This document shows, piece after piece, positions 1 to 26,694 of a DNA stretch of 64,000 nt (positions are counted from its first letter, which is position 1; each line of letters opens with the position of its first letter). A model generated the notes under the pieces. The model was not told the DNA's origin. It worked only from the letters and a program-made list of their open reading frames with translations, and did no database searches. The DNA comes from Chiridota heheva. Lineage: Eukaryota; Echinodermata; Holothuroidea; Apodida; Chiridotidae. The stretch covers positions 181,035 to 245,034 of the forward strand of contig JAIGNY010004472.1 in assembly GCA_020152595.1 (NCBI GenBank), in the 5' to 3' direction. A program made the position numbers and the translations under genes.

Positions 1-13514
<13,514 letters not shown>

Positions 13515-13805
13515 GGCAATCCGAATCTGGCACCCTCGCATAAATTAAAATACGATTTTGTTCATCCGAAAAGAGCAAATAGATTAGAAGCAAAATGACA
13601 ACAATACATCTTTAGACATATTAGTTTAAATTTGGGATTTTCTGTGATTTTCTTTCCCAGTATGCAAATACAAACTTAGCAGTATAATTTTATATTTATA
13701 AACGAGCCTGATATAGTAAACGTATTCATCCAATATTCGCTGTTTGAGCTCACAAAGTTGCGCTTCTTACTGAGGACACGGATGAATTTTGTTTCATTAA
13801 AATTA

Positions 13806-13895
13806 GAAGGCTTTGCATTTAATCATCAGAAGGCTTTGCATATAATTATCAGAAGGCTTGCATATAATCCTCAGAAGGCTTGCATATAATCAAGA
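13806..13895. repeat. ~26-bp tandem repeat, four copies
   Basis: The unit resembles AGAAGGCTTTGCATATAATC, with spacers ATCATC, TTATC and CTC, repeated head-to-tail upstream of PSMC5 exon 1. No function can be inferred. Confidence 0.8.
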
Positions 13896-13899
13896 TCAT

Positions 13900-15140
13900 A
13901 AATATAATCAAACTCACTCGCTCTGATTTCAAGAGTATGAACGATTACATACATGAAAAAGTTACACACTTAAGCAAAGTCAATGGGCTTCAAACGTGTT
14001 TTCAAAAAAAGTTGCCCAGAAATTTTTGGCAACTTGATTTTCTGTTTTAAGACTTATATTTTAACCTGAAAATCAGCACTGAAACTTGAATTTGTTTGAT
14101 ACCTTGTAAATATCATAATAACTCAAATTGCTTTCCTAAAAGGATACACATTTTTCGTTCAAAAATAAAGTTGTAACACATTTTCTGCGAGCGTCTTGAC
14201 AAAAATATAATACGCATATAAGCATTTTTCCCAACCAATAAGATAGGATGCCTGCGTAAAAAAAAAGATTAGACATATTTTGAGTGCGTATCTGCATCGC
14301 CTGTATAACCTTGAGCATATAGGAACGCACTGATGTGCGTCCTACATGCGTGGTATTTATGTACGACGTGTACAAATTCATGTATTAATATCAACAAAAG
14401 AACAAGGGCCAAATTTGAATAATTATGAGTGCGCAACAATGCAACATCTTGTAACAAACGCACATAGTGATTTGTTTTGTATCTGCGCACCTTTTGCCCT
14501 CTTTTTTCAAGTTGTACAGGCGCGTTTGCAACGTTAGTTGCAATGCTATCATCCTGTGCACAAGACTCAATTTCTTCCATAGAATTGCCCATTTTTATCC
14601 ATTTATGCAAAGAATTTGGGAAATATACCAAAACAGAAGTTTGAAATAAGTTTCAAGGTTGATGTTTGTATGATTACATTAGGCAAAAATTACGGGCATC
14701 TGCATTAATTTTCATGTTCTTTCGTGACCACTGTACTGTAGGAGAGGTTCTGTAATGTATATTATTAATGTAACTATTAAGTCATCACTGCCTTTGCATC
14801 GCCACACATCTGCCTTGATTGATCTGTTTCCTTCGCGCTTGCCGCTACTCTGGTAATGATTTTCATAATAGGAAGCAAATTTGGATCAGGTGACATGTAA
14901 CCTACAGTACCATCAGGTGACTTCATACGCGCAAGTAGATGACGTGATTCAAATTCTACCACGTACTTTACAAACCACAAAATTTGATTCAGCCAACTCA
15001 CTGTTTGACTCATGTTGTTTACGTCATAATTACAAAATTAAAAGGCGCCCTTCCACAATTGTCATTTTTTAACCAAAGAACATTGCTATGATGCCAAATA
15101 CCTTTTGTAGAGTCTGTAATGGAGGTGGTGAAGCTGGGGC
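13900..15140. other. Region upstream of PSMC5 with short unrecognised reading frames
   Basis: Several reading frames of 60-120 codons overlap on both strands (for example minus 14269-14631 and minus 14777-15013). None resembles a known family, and no splice context favours any. The minus frame at 14777-15013 has a mixed, protein-like composition and could be an exon, but this cannot be supported further. Confidence 0.2.
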
Positions 15141-15294
15141 AGATGACCTCCCACAAAGTGGTGACCTAAAGGCAGTATAGTGAAATGCATTCTACATGTT
15201 ATGGGATAGGGGTTATATGAGTTCCAAGGGCTGGGAAAATGTTAAAGAGACAGGTCATAAATTGAAGAAAGAGATATCTTAATAAATTAAAGGA

Positions 15295-15395
15295 GATGGG
15301 GAAATTGGTTAAGGGGGTGCCATAGGTTAAAGGGGTAGCATGTTATAGGTTAGGGGGTAGTGTTTCATAGGTTAAAGGGGTAGTGTCATAATTTC
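15295..15395. repeat. Short minisatellite (GGTTAAAGGGGTAGTGTCATA-like)
   Basis: Four imperfect copies of a roughly 20-30-bp unit built on ATAGGTTAAAGGGGTAG lie head-to-tail. Coding content is absent. Confidence 0.75.
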
Positions 15396-16087
15396 ACTTA
15401 GATAACCAGCCTACCAAGTTTTTGAACATCCTAGCTACGAGGTAACCTAATCTTTGTAACATTTGGAGGTTATATAGGAAAGGCAGTTACTAAAAAAAAC
15501 AAAAAATCTTTGAGATCATTGTTAACTTTACACAGAGAAGTCAACGACTATTTCCCCCAACGACTTTAGGTGACCTGAAAGTCGTCACCATGTAGATTTT
15601 TAAAGTTTAAAAGCATATTACCTTTAAAGCTTCCAATAAATATAGCTCTTGACTGCATTTTTAATTGTGTGAAAATATTTTGTTTATTTTTAACAAAAAT
15701 TTGTAAGTGGACTTATTTAGGCCAATATTTTTGCAAAACCTATCTTGGAAGTGATGACTTAAAGGCAGGCTACAGTATGTTAGCGATCATGTATAACAGA
15801 TAGTATTCACTTGTTGGTGCCATGTCACTTCCAGGAGAAGACTTTATTTACTGAAATGAAAACAGAGCTTTGCATGTTACAGCGAATGGTAAGTCCGTAT
15901 GTGTCTGCATGTGGTATGAAAAGACGGACAAAATATTTAACAATTGCAAATTGTTATCTAAACTCAATTTTGACTAATTAGATGCTTCGTTAGTTGATTC
16001 TGCAATTAAGAATAAGAATTAATTGAAGTTTATTTCAATTTTTATGGACAATCGGACATTGTGCATTTTATTGGTACACCTGCTGAG

Positions 16088-17241
16088 CAGGGTTGGGGTC
16101 AATTACAAAAATCAATTACAATTACAATTATTTTCTCTGAAAATTTACAATTACAGCTTCCTGGAAATTTCAATTACGACTACCTTAGAAATTTCCAATT
16201 ACAATCATTTTTTAAAATTACAATCACAGAGCTTATTTTTTTTTTTTTATGACCTTTTGGGCAGGGCAGGGCAGGACTTAGGCAGTCTAAGATTGATCAT
16301 TTCCAATGAATGGAGCATATCTCATGATCATGTATGCATAATTGTTCTGCATTTCTAATGATATAGAAGTGTAAACATATACATGTATGTTTGTCATGCA
16401 TGCAGATAAAAGGCCCCCTTTGCACACTCCTATGTTCTATTCTTTTTGAAAGAAAAAAACCTGAACCTGAGTACCTAAAGAAAGAAAGTGTTATGAAAAA
16501 ATTTTTTTAAGGATGACTTATTCCATTTTGTTCTTTTATTACAATCTAAGAAACAAGTTCATATATATTAAATAAATAGACACAAAAAAGAAAAACAAAA
16601 TAGTGTACATTTAATTCAAATGCTGTAAACGGTAAAAAAAAAAAAAACACACACTTTTAGGACTTTCATGTAAGTATTAGTATCTAAGACAGGTAATCTC
16701 CATTGTTTTATGTAGGAAAGTCCTTTGATGTGAAGATTTCAACTGACATTTGACATTTTCAGGAAGATTAATTCTCATATACTTGTAACTGTGTTAAGAG
16801 TATTGTCTTTATCTCCAATTCGTGTCTGATACATTATTTATTTTCAGTTCAGCAACTTTATAATATTAAGTAAACTTCGAATTGTGAAGCATACACAAAA
16901 TTGATAAAAGTCTTACTCATTAGATCAATAGGCTACCAGTTGGTAATGAGGAGCAAAAGTAATCTTTCCAACACTTGCTAAATGTAAATACATATATGCT
17001 GTATCATCTTGCAGTTTCAAATGCAGACACCTACTGCACCATGTTAAAAAGATTTCAAGGAGTCTGATGACTAAAAGTTTCAACAATTTTTTTTTTTGAT
17101 TATAAAGAATTGTATTAACTTGTAATTGCCTGCAAAAATTTCAATTACATCATTTCTTTAAGTTCAAGTTCAATTACAATTACAGCTGCCCAGAAATTGT
17201 CAATTACAATTGATTACAAATTACAATTGATTCCAACCCTG
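16088..17241. mobile_element. hAT-like non-autonomous element (1,154 bp)
   Basis: The left end is CAGGGTTGGGGTCAATTAC and the right end is the complement of CAGGGTTGGAATCAATTG. This gives terminal inverted repeats starting CAGGGTTGG, a form common in hAT elements. The eight bases outside each end are CTGCTGAG and CTGCTAGG, a 6/8 match expected from an aged 8-bp target duplication. The subterminal zones are rich in AATTACAATT words. No transposase is visible. Confidence 0.7.
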
Positions 17242-17349
17242 CTGCTAGGTATACATGTTTAACACACCGTGCTTAAAATTCGGGTCAGTGATGGAAATTT
17301 TGAATTTACCTAAAACAGTGATGTACTTTTACCAAAAACACAAGATTTT

Positions 17350-17735
17350 CACAGTGAAACTTGAAAGCCCTCACGAGTAGGCCTACGGCAAAAAAGTTGC
17401 GCAATGTTGAGTTTAAATGACATTGAAAGAAAGTTATCTGTTCTTTCTAAACTGAATTTCCATGCATATTTTCCATAAAAATGATGATTTGTACTGCAGA
17501 AGTAAACTTTTTACGATTTGGAAAGCAAAAGTCGGGCGTCTATTTGGGCAATGGAGTCGATACTTTTACCATACTGGTTGTGCAATTTTGTTTTACTTCG
17601 CATCGTAATTTTGAGTAATTTTGGTTTATTTCCGAAAATTACGGTACTAATCATGTGTAATATCGTGTGTAAACGATACACGCTCGCTTTTTTTGGCGTG
17701 TACAAGTTTACTAGAATTGTAAACATTCACAGCTC
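17350..17735. repeat. Inverted partial copy of the 1.04-kb TIR element family
   Basis: Reverse-complemented, this stretch matches roughly 9313-9685. Shared words include TTTACGATTTGGAAAGCAAAA, the run around TACTTCGCATCGTAA, GTGTAAACGATACACGCTCG and the terminal CTGTGAATGTTTAC. The distal half of the element is missing here. Confidence 0.75.
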
Positions 17736-18453
17736 TATAACAAACCAGCGCTCGAAATTAACGTAGGCCCACTAGCCCAAGGCAAGTAGAACTTATGTCC
17801 GGTTAGCTGAAACTGATCTTTCCGAGCCCGCCGGGCAAAGAAACCAGAAAAAAATATATACCTTAGACTTTTCAAAAATACATTATTACACATCACTTGC
17901 ACAGGCCAAAATGCATAATTGTCCACTTCGATAAGGTTGAAAAGCCATAATTAACGAAAAACTTTACGAAAGATTATACTTATTTATCGTTACGTTGTAG
18001 TATTGTAGGGGCCTAATTTTGTATCATCATGTTAAAATTTTGTAATAAACTTTTGCATACTTTATTTTGTTCTGACATTGTTCTAGGTGTGGTTTTTCGA
18101 ACTCAAAACAGATTTTGCTATACATAACGTTAGTTTCACGACTGGGGTATGTGAAAATATATTTGAGTTGAAAGAAAAGCATTGTTTACTTTTATCTTTT
18201 CTCTGTAGGGACCAAGGTTTTTAGGCTTTTTGAGGTACGTTTTTTGGACAAGTCAGCAGTCCAGTCAGGCTAGTAGAAAAGGAGTCAAGCTAGCCCAACG
18301 GGCTAGTGGTTTAAGTGTGCTAATTTGAACCCTGTTACAAGCCCTATATGCACTTACAGTACCACTCGCGTGTAACTTGCGCATACGTAACGTATAATAC
18401 TACAGGCTAACCTATAGATCTATAAAAGAATATATAGGCCTATCTGAACCTAA

Positions 18454-18695
18454 ATCTAAATCGTTTAAGTCGGCAAAAATCCTTCAAGAGGACATAAACT
18501 CTAACTGAGCGTAAAAAGTATGAGTAAAAATAAAATAAAAAATGAAAAAAATAGTTTTTAATACAAGTGTTAGTAGGTTTAGCTTTGAAACAGTTAGGAC
18601 TTAGTGCATGTACAATGTCTGGCGGTAAAGCATTCCAATCCTTAAGTGTGTGAAGGAAGAATGAGTGTTTTTATACTTTTGTATAAACACGTAGA
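18454..18695 (-). mobile_element. 5'-truncated LINE A 3' tail (copy 3)
   Basis: The sequence from AAATCGTTTAAGTCGGCAAA through CATTCCAATCCTTAAGTGTG matches the 3' ends of the copies at 26695-28937 and 30410-33500, including the shared ...CTTCAAGAGGACAT block. Only the last ~240 bp are present. Confidence 0.85.
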
Positions 18696-19104
18696 GCCGC
18701 AAAAATCGTATATAATGCTGTATAATCTTCGTAGACACACAGTATAAGCCCCGTATAAGCCGGTCTCCTGAAAGTATAATCCCTACATAATCCTTTTAGT
18801 ATAGAAACGTATAGGCTAAGTCACATATAACACCCCTACAATCCTGTCATTGATTACCGCAAACCACGAGGAAGGCCTAACTTAATGTTGAGTTGGCTTA
18901 CTCCATTCAGGCCTAAACCTAGAACTCATTAATAGGCCAATGTTCTTTCAAAGCTTGTACTGTCTGCAAAACAGGAATACATATGTTCCCTTATAATAAT
19001 TATAACAATGTTTCATTTCCACAAGTATTTCGAGTTAAGTAATGAAAAATGTTAAATCTAACAATTCTTCAAACCCTCCGCGTTCTGTACATTACGCGAT
19101 ACAC

Positions 19105-20092
19105 GGCCAGCTCCGGTTCATACTTTTTTTCTTCTGCAGACCAGACTTGCCATCACAGGTTTTTTCAGCCAATCATATACAAGAATGACGATGATGTAAT
19201 TAAATATGAATATTCATATACAACTTATGACACATCATCTGACAAAATAATTTGGGACTTAGTAATTCCATGACCGCAAGTGCATAACATTACTTTGCCA
19301 AAAAATAATGGAAAAAACCTGACACTACAGATATGGCACAATTTAAAATGTGCTACGAAGCTATTTCTCCTTTGAATATCGAGGAAGTAGTTAACAATAT
19401 CTCCGTAAGTGGTGTTCTGAGTAAATTTTTAACACTCGCTCTTTGTATGAAAATTAAGAAAATTTATAAAGTAGTAGTTAAGCGACTTTCCCTTGCATAA
19501 ACACTTTCCCTTGACACGTGTTGTAGGTACGGAGTTTTTGATTAGTGTGTAAAAATCAAGGTGGGACTTATTCGCAGGGCAGTGATAACATATATTGTAC
19601 CCTAACCTAAAACCTAACCCCCACCCTAACCTTATTCACAGTGCTGGCTTGAGATACTGTGTGGATATTCGCAGGGCTGCCCTGCGAATAATCACTTCAA
19701 AAAATCAAAGTTGTATGGCGATAGTTCTCACGTTGTATATGTAGATCTTCAAGCTGCTGTATATGCGTTAAATAATTCGCACAAATTGTAGGTATGCCTA
19801 GGCCTAGTACGAGTTCATGCCCAAATAGACTTTTGTTTAAGTTGTAGGTGAGTTTTATCCTTTTTTCTTTAAGTCCCGATTTTCCTTTTTGGACGGAGTG
19901 CGTAGTTGTAGTGAGTATTCCATGCATACATTACATACTATACAGGCTATAGTATACAGTCCTATCTTATAGGACTAATGTTGTATATGAATATTCATAT
20001 TTAATTACGTCATTGTCATTCTTGTATATGATTGGCTATAAAAATCTGTAATGGCAACTCTAGTCTGCAGAAAAAAAAGTGTTCGATCGGAG
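19105..20092. repeat. ~115-bp inverted repeat pair enclosing ~760 bp
   Basis: The left arm (about 19105-19222) and right arm (about 19978-20092) are near-complementary. Both contain CTGCAGACYAGA, AGCCAATCATATACAAGAAT and GAATATTCATATACAAC. The interior has no recognisable gene. It could be a foldback or MITE-like element, but a target duplication was not identified. Confidence 0.65.
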
Positions 20093-20937
20093 GTACTAGT
20101 GGGTATATGCAACTAATATCCACCCCATATTAAATAATTTTTAACTAATATCCGTGCAATAACAAACTTTTTTTAAACTTTCATTCAAGCGCTAATATTC
20201 TGGACACGTTTTGTTTAAAAATGGTTATCTCTCATGATGTAGTGTGGTCAGATTGACCTACGTCTCACTAAACGTCAATAATCTCCCACGACAAGGGGGA
20301 GTTATCCATTGATACGCACATTATATTTTATACAAAACAGCTCATAACTTTTGTTAAAAGCACATTTTTAATTCTGAGATGTCACATTATTTTCATTAAG
20401 TGTAAAATGTTTTTGATGTCTATTCAATGTTTGCACATTTCCTGTTGACGGCGTATTGTCATGAAAAGTCAAATTATTATTAACACCGGCCCAGAAGCAG
20501 GGCAGGACCAGAGATATATTTGGATATTGACATTACTGGAACATAGCTTTACAGTGCAAATTGCGATTCTTCAGTCACTAACCACAACTTTGATTTTTAT
20601 TTAAAATAAACAAATATTGATACCTTGTTTTTGAAATGTGCATATGATAATGTTGTGATTAATTATTTTTTCTTTTTTTTTCTCACCCTTTTCCCATTAA
20701 GGTACTTTATGGTAAAGTAGAAAAATGTTCAAAATAGTTAAAGATACCAATCCAACACAAACTAAATTGAAAGTGCAAATTAAAAATGTTTAACTACTAA
20801 TCATCACCCATACCATGGCAATAATTCCTCTCATTCAAGAATTAAGAGACCATAGTTCAATTCCTCCGAGCCTAGCTCTTCGTCATCCATGTTCTTTACT
20901 GGGAGGGGGAAGGGGAAGGGGGGCACTTTCATATATG

Positions 20938-20938
<1 letters not shown>

Positions 20939-21011
<73 letters not shown>

Positions 21012-21282
21012 TATGATATATATATATGATATATATATATATAGATAGATATATAGATATAAATAAATATATAGATATATATAGATAGATAGATATATAT
21101 ATATAGATATAGATATATATATATAAATATATATAGATATATATATATAGATATAGATAGAGATATATATACATATATATACATATATATATATATAGAT
21201 ATATATATAGATATATATATATATATATATATAGATATATATATATATATATATAGATATATATATATATATATATATACAT

Positions 21283-21323
<41 letters not shown>

Positions 21324-21330
21324 TATATAT
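20939..21330. repeat. Imperfect (TA)n / (TATAGA)n microsatellite
   Basis: About 390 bp of alternating TA, with scattered TAGATA and TACATA variants in the right two-thirds. The apparent long Ile/Tyr reading frames across it are artefacts. Confidence 0.97.
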
Positions 21331-21359
21331 GAGTATTTGTGACATTAATTTCTTTCATC

Positions 21360-24300
21360 TATAAAAATTACAAATAAGCTAAGAATGTTTTGGCAAAATC
21401 AATCATGAGTTGAAGGGTGCCCTTGTGTTTATTTAAATACGGGGTCTTGTAAGTGCCATATTTCAAACTTTTCTACAATTTTTTGCAAATGAATTAATGA
21501 AAACAGCTCTGTAAAATACAAGAAGATCAACGAAATCATATTTAACATTCATAAGAATACATCATACAGTGACATAGCTAAATTGAAAAGCAGAAAATCA
21601 TTTCTTTTTATACTGTAATTGTAGTATCTTAACCCAACAAACAGTCGGAAATTTAGTCATGACAGCTTGATGTGCACTGTACTGAAGTAGGCTTAAGTTA
21701 GATCTATTATTCCATTCCAGTTCCAGGGCCGCACTGGGGAGCTGTTACTCAACTAATCTATAAACCCACCTGCCCACAATTCATCAAGCTACAGTATGCA
21801 CTGTGCAAAATCTGTTTGACTTTGAAAATTGTGCTAATTTTCTGATAAGTGAAACCTACAGTATATGCAGACTTGACAGTAAATGAAATACGAGGAACAT
21901 TAACGAACAATTCTAAAAATCATGCAGAATTAACAAAGAAAACTTATTAAAGTAGATATAAAACAACTGAAAATTAATAAAATTGCATTGATACTCCTTT
22001 ACAATTCGCTCTTTTGCCAATTTGCGCAAGCGGTTGTTTCAAACACTTGAGTTAGAACATATCAGGACCTCTTGCAGCGGTTCGTCACAAGTAATGCCGT
22101 ACGATACATATTGAACACCTTTATTTTATTGGTTTTTCGGCCCATAAAGATTTCAACTTGTATCAAAGAAACTGGCAAAGCCAGGAGGAATGCCCCCACC
22201 CTCCCTCCCTTTCAGAGGCCCTCCACCCCCTTTGAGAGGCCATGCCTTGTTTCCCCAAATGAAATAACTGCAACGCCAAGGGATAGTCTATCAACAAGGT
22301 TAAACGTGTAGGCCAAAAGTCAATGCAAGTGACCAAAAAGGTTACGTTTTTTTGTATACACAATATATTTTTAGATCAATAGGAACAGCCGAATTCTTGT
22401 TGCGCAATTCCTGCAACCTCTGATTTTTGCCACATGGAAGAAAATATATTTTTCTGTCGTAATACAAAGTTACAGCGTGGTTATATGGGAATCGTATAGT
22501 CAAACGATATATTTAAAATCTTATGTAAAGTCAAAACGAAACGACACAAATGCTATATTAAGAATAAATTTCATCAAAACTCCAAGGTAAAAACTAAGTC
22601 GTCAATTACTTTCTTTTTATTGCAGAAACTTTCAAAATAAATTTAAAAATAAATATCAAAATTCAAAATAAAAGAAAATTATATAGGACTATGGGGATAT
22701 TTTCTGAACAAGTGTTCTCAGAAGAGACTTATTTATATCAGGCAAGTACTATAACATATCCCTGTTTAGATCGATCAATCACACATTAACATTGATTTTT
22801 TGGAAAATATTTTATTGCCGGGTGTGCTGGTAATGGTATAAGAAAAAAAGCGAAGCAAATGGTTTTTGTTTCTTTAATTTTCAATTGAAAAAAAAACTGA
22901 GGCAATATTTTTCTTCTCTTTTTCATTTTTGTTATTCATGAACTATCGTATAACCTGAGGAAACAAGATATTGAATGCTTGTAAATATAAAAGAAATGAA
23001 AGTAAGAGTTCTGCATACAAACATAATAGACTACGATCTGGGGGTCTAAGTCTGTTAGACCTGTTGAGATTTCCGGATTGACTTGCATCCCCTTAAAACA
23101 TCCTTGTAAATCTTTTGTGTGCGTAAAGCCATGTGAATCAAACCTTCCAGGCAATTCCTTGCAAAGGCTTTATGGACATTTCAACATTCGTTTTTGGAAC
23201 TCTTCAGATCTATACTGTTGTCAGTATTGTCATGTGCCATAAATAATAACACTGCAAATTTCGACCAGCTAATCTAATTTTAGGCCCAACATGCATCACA
23301 ATTTTCAACAATTTACTAAGGGTTGAAACTTTAATTTAGTTCCCATAATTCGGAAACTAAATAAATAATCAAAATGGTCCTCAGAATTGATAGATCTTTT
23401 CACAAATAAAATTTTGCTGTGTCCATATACCTTTAACAAATGTTCAGGATGCTATAGGTTTTTTTTAAAATTCAAATTATTGATTCTAATTTAATTTAGA
23501 ATGTTCTTGAAAGTTTTCACAAGAACAATTGATAAACCGAAGATACATTTCCTCTTGTTGTAAATGATTTTCATTATATCATCTTTATATTTTTCTTAAT
23601 TGTAACCATACTCAAGCTGCTATCCAAGTAAAATATTGGCACTGCATTTCCTTATCAATTTCCTATCTTGGCATAATCGCCTATAATCTAGACTGGTAAT
23701 AGGCCTAGTTGACGAATCGTCACGGTCTCTATGCCCCACATAACTTATCCCTATTTAGACCCCACCTAACACCGAGGTCCCTATTCACATATTTGGAAAA
23801 GAGAATCAAAATAAGTGTGTACACCCTTTTACTGCATAAGTGTTCCACCAAAATGGGGGAGGGGGAATTCCAGCCCTGAATGGGGGAGGGGAAAAAATTT
23901 CCCAAGATTTACAGCCTTAAGTGGTGGAGGGAAAAATTTCCCAAGAATCGCCCGGTAAGTTGGGTAATGGCCAGAGCATATAGTGAACAAAAATAAATGA
24001 AATGCGAGGAACAAGAATGAAAAATCGTGCAGAACGAGAAAAGAAACCTAAAGTAAAAAAAATTGAAATTAAGAAAATAGCATGCATAAAAATAAAGAAT
24101 TCTCAAAAAATAATACAAAGATAAAGTATATTTATCTCCCTAAAAAAAAAGAAACAAGAAAATCAAATATTAAAATTTCATGGAATAAAATATGGACATG
24201 TCTGTGACAGAACTTTAAAAAATATGATTTAAAAACAATCTCGTCGTTACTTCTTCAGAATAAAAATAAGGGGAGGGGAGGAAGTAAGTTTAATATTCAT

Positions 24301-26690
24301 TGTTTAATAACAAAACTTATTCATTGTTTAAAAATTGCTTTAAGATTTATTTTCTACATCTTGGCTCTTGTATGGAAAACGTGTGTTAAAATAATGCTTC
24401 TAACGAGAGTTACTTGCTTTTTTCTGAAGGCTTGAAGTGTGCGAGTTAATGGAAAATGCCATTATGTCAGGATCGTGGGGGCCGCATGTGTAATAAATTT
24501 ACTCTCTTTGTCTGCCGCACCAGAGATAAATTTGTTCAGAGTAAGGCCTCATGCAGGGAGATCGCCTCCTATTTCCCCACTTCCTACGCCTTTTGTAAAC
24601 AAATTCTTTTGAGTTTTCATATCCACGCTCATGTAACATATGTGTAAGACTTAACGTAAGGTATTGTTTCACCAACGCGTGTAAAACGAAAAGTAATATT
24701 TATGTATACACAAAGGTACAAACACTGCAGCGAACTTCGGTTTGGTTCGCGTCAATCCATCGTAAGGGAATTTCAATTTTCATATCTAAAGTTTCACTAT
24801 CTTGTTTCCTTGCTTACGTAGTCGGCCTTACTAACAAGCCACCACGTTAAGATTGCTGATTTTTGCTTCTTAGTCAACGTAGCTTTAATAGTGTATCTGT
24901 GCCGTAACTTTTTGCTAAGAAAGAATGCTTTATAGACCCAGGCCCAATCGATAAATGGAAGACAAGCCTGTGGAGATAAGTTGCCTTTACAAAGCTTATA
25001 TGTTTCTCTGCGTTTATAATTTTTTTTAATCCCCATTCATCACCCTGTATTATACGTTACTCTACAAATATAATCCTACTCGGAAACATATAAAGTCCAT
25101 ATACAAAGATATACAGTAAAGCAGACTAAAGTTGAGTAACGTATAGATATATATAACTACGAATAAACTTGTATAATTATACACATATGTTAGTATGCGC
25201 AAGTTATACGTGAGCGACACTGTAGGAACATGTGCCGCATGGCTTTCGTCGAACGATACTGGGACGAAAATAAAAGCGGTCAAATGTTTGGGCAAGATGA
25301 ATAACAATGGGAATTGAGAGAAGAATTTCCAGCATATGTTTGTGGTTTATTTTATTGGATCGGAAGGAAGAAGGAGGAGGGAGGAGGGGGAGGGGGGGGC
25401 GGAACTTTGACAGTTGAGTATCCATTGTATTTTGAATATCCATTGTACATAACAAATATTTTGTAAATCCTTTTAGCATTCCGATTAAAAAAATAAAATT
25501 ATAATAATAATGAAACTTTTTCGTTAAAAATTTGTCAATAGAAGTGGACTAAATTTAAAAGTTTTTTATGGGAGAAGGATCTACAAGGTCACCCTGGATT
25601 GTTTTACTTGAGCCCGGCACTCAAACTTGTCTAGATAGAGCCCTGACCCATACAACATGTGTTTCGTAATAATTGATACAACTTATGGAGTTTAATTTGC
25701 TTAACGCACCCGTTGTTTACTGATAACGACCGCGGAATATTGTGTCGACAAAGCTTGTACATAAAGCATGCTGTTAAAAGTTTCGACCTGCAAACGTTGC
25801 TTTCGTGGAGTAAAGAAGATGGCAACAGAAGTATTGAGTTCAAACTTCTTTCTCATAATGTGAAAAACTGGTGAAATTTAAAAAAACAATAAAAAAATGT
25901 AATACTGAGTGTTTAGTATATTAAGAATATCCAAAACGTAAGTAATCATAAATTTTCTAATGTGTGAATTGAAAAAAACCTATAGTAAATTGCACCTTAT
26001 CTATAACAACCCTCGTATGGCAATCCCAATGTCAACCCGTACTGAGGGATGTGGCCTACACGTCTGACGTCCAGTGTAACGTAACTAGGCCTAGATTACA
26101 GAGCCAACAAATGTTACCAGACTGTCACTGAAACTTTGTGTGAAGTTGCATATGCTTATATAATTGTCGTTCAATTAACAAACTTTGCCAAGGTGCGAAA
26201 CATTAGGGGTTTTTGAAATTCGTGGGTGGTTGAAATTCGGGTCACTCACCATAGCATAGGGGGCCTAACGTTAACGTTTAGCGTACAAGCTCAACATGTC
26301 AACAAATAATGCTTTAAGGTAGGCCTAGTGTTATATTTGACGCAAGTGGTTTCACGCTAGGGGCTAGTATCGGAAAATATTTTCATGACAAAGCATTATA
26401 CATCCTAAAACATTTGTACATTCTTCTTTGGCTCTTAGTCTTACTAAAGTGTGCTGAACATATTTCAATTTTATTTCCCTACCATATTATTCATTTTAGT
26501 AGGCTATACGTAATTAATTCAAGACATAAAACAGCAATTGTTTACCTCTGAGGAAGACATTCTGACTGCACGAACGTGAAAAATCATCCAAGAATATTCG
26601 CGATAGACGTAGACTTACATGTCAGTCGTTTTGTTAATAGCGGTGCTTGATTGATTGATCAAATATCGAGTTAAAAAGCAAACCATGGAG
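21360..26690. other. Gene-poor interval, nothing recognised
   Basis: This is AT-rich non-coding sequence with short reading frames that resemble no family. Minor features are a duplicated GGGGGAGGGG / AAATTTCCCAAGA motif near 23850-23950 and a purine-rich GGAGGAGGGGG run near 25365-25400. No RNA gene, exon chain or transposon end could be supported. Confidence 0.5.
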
Positions 26691-26694
26691 CTTT

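Noticed and set aside
14269-14631. 120-codon minus-strand frame as a gene
   Set aside because: Overlaps several other frames of similar length on both strands; no family resemblance or splice support.
20831-21358. Long Ile/Tyr reading frames on the minus strand
   Set aside because: They are translations of the (TA)n microsatellite.
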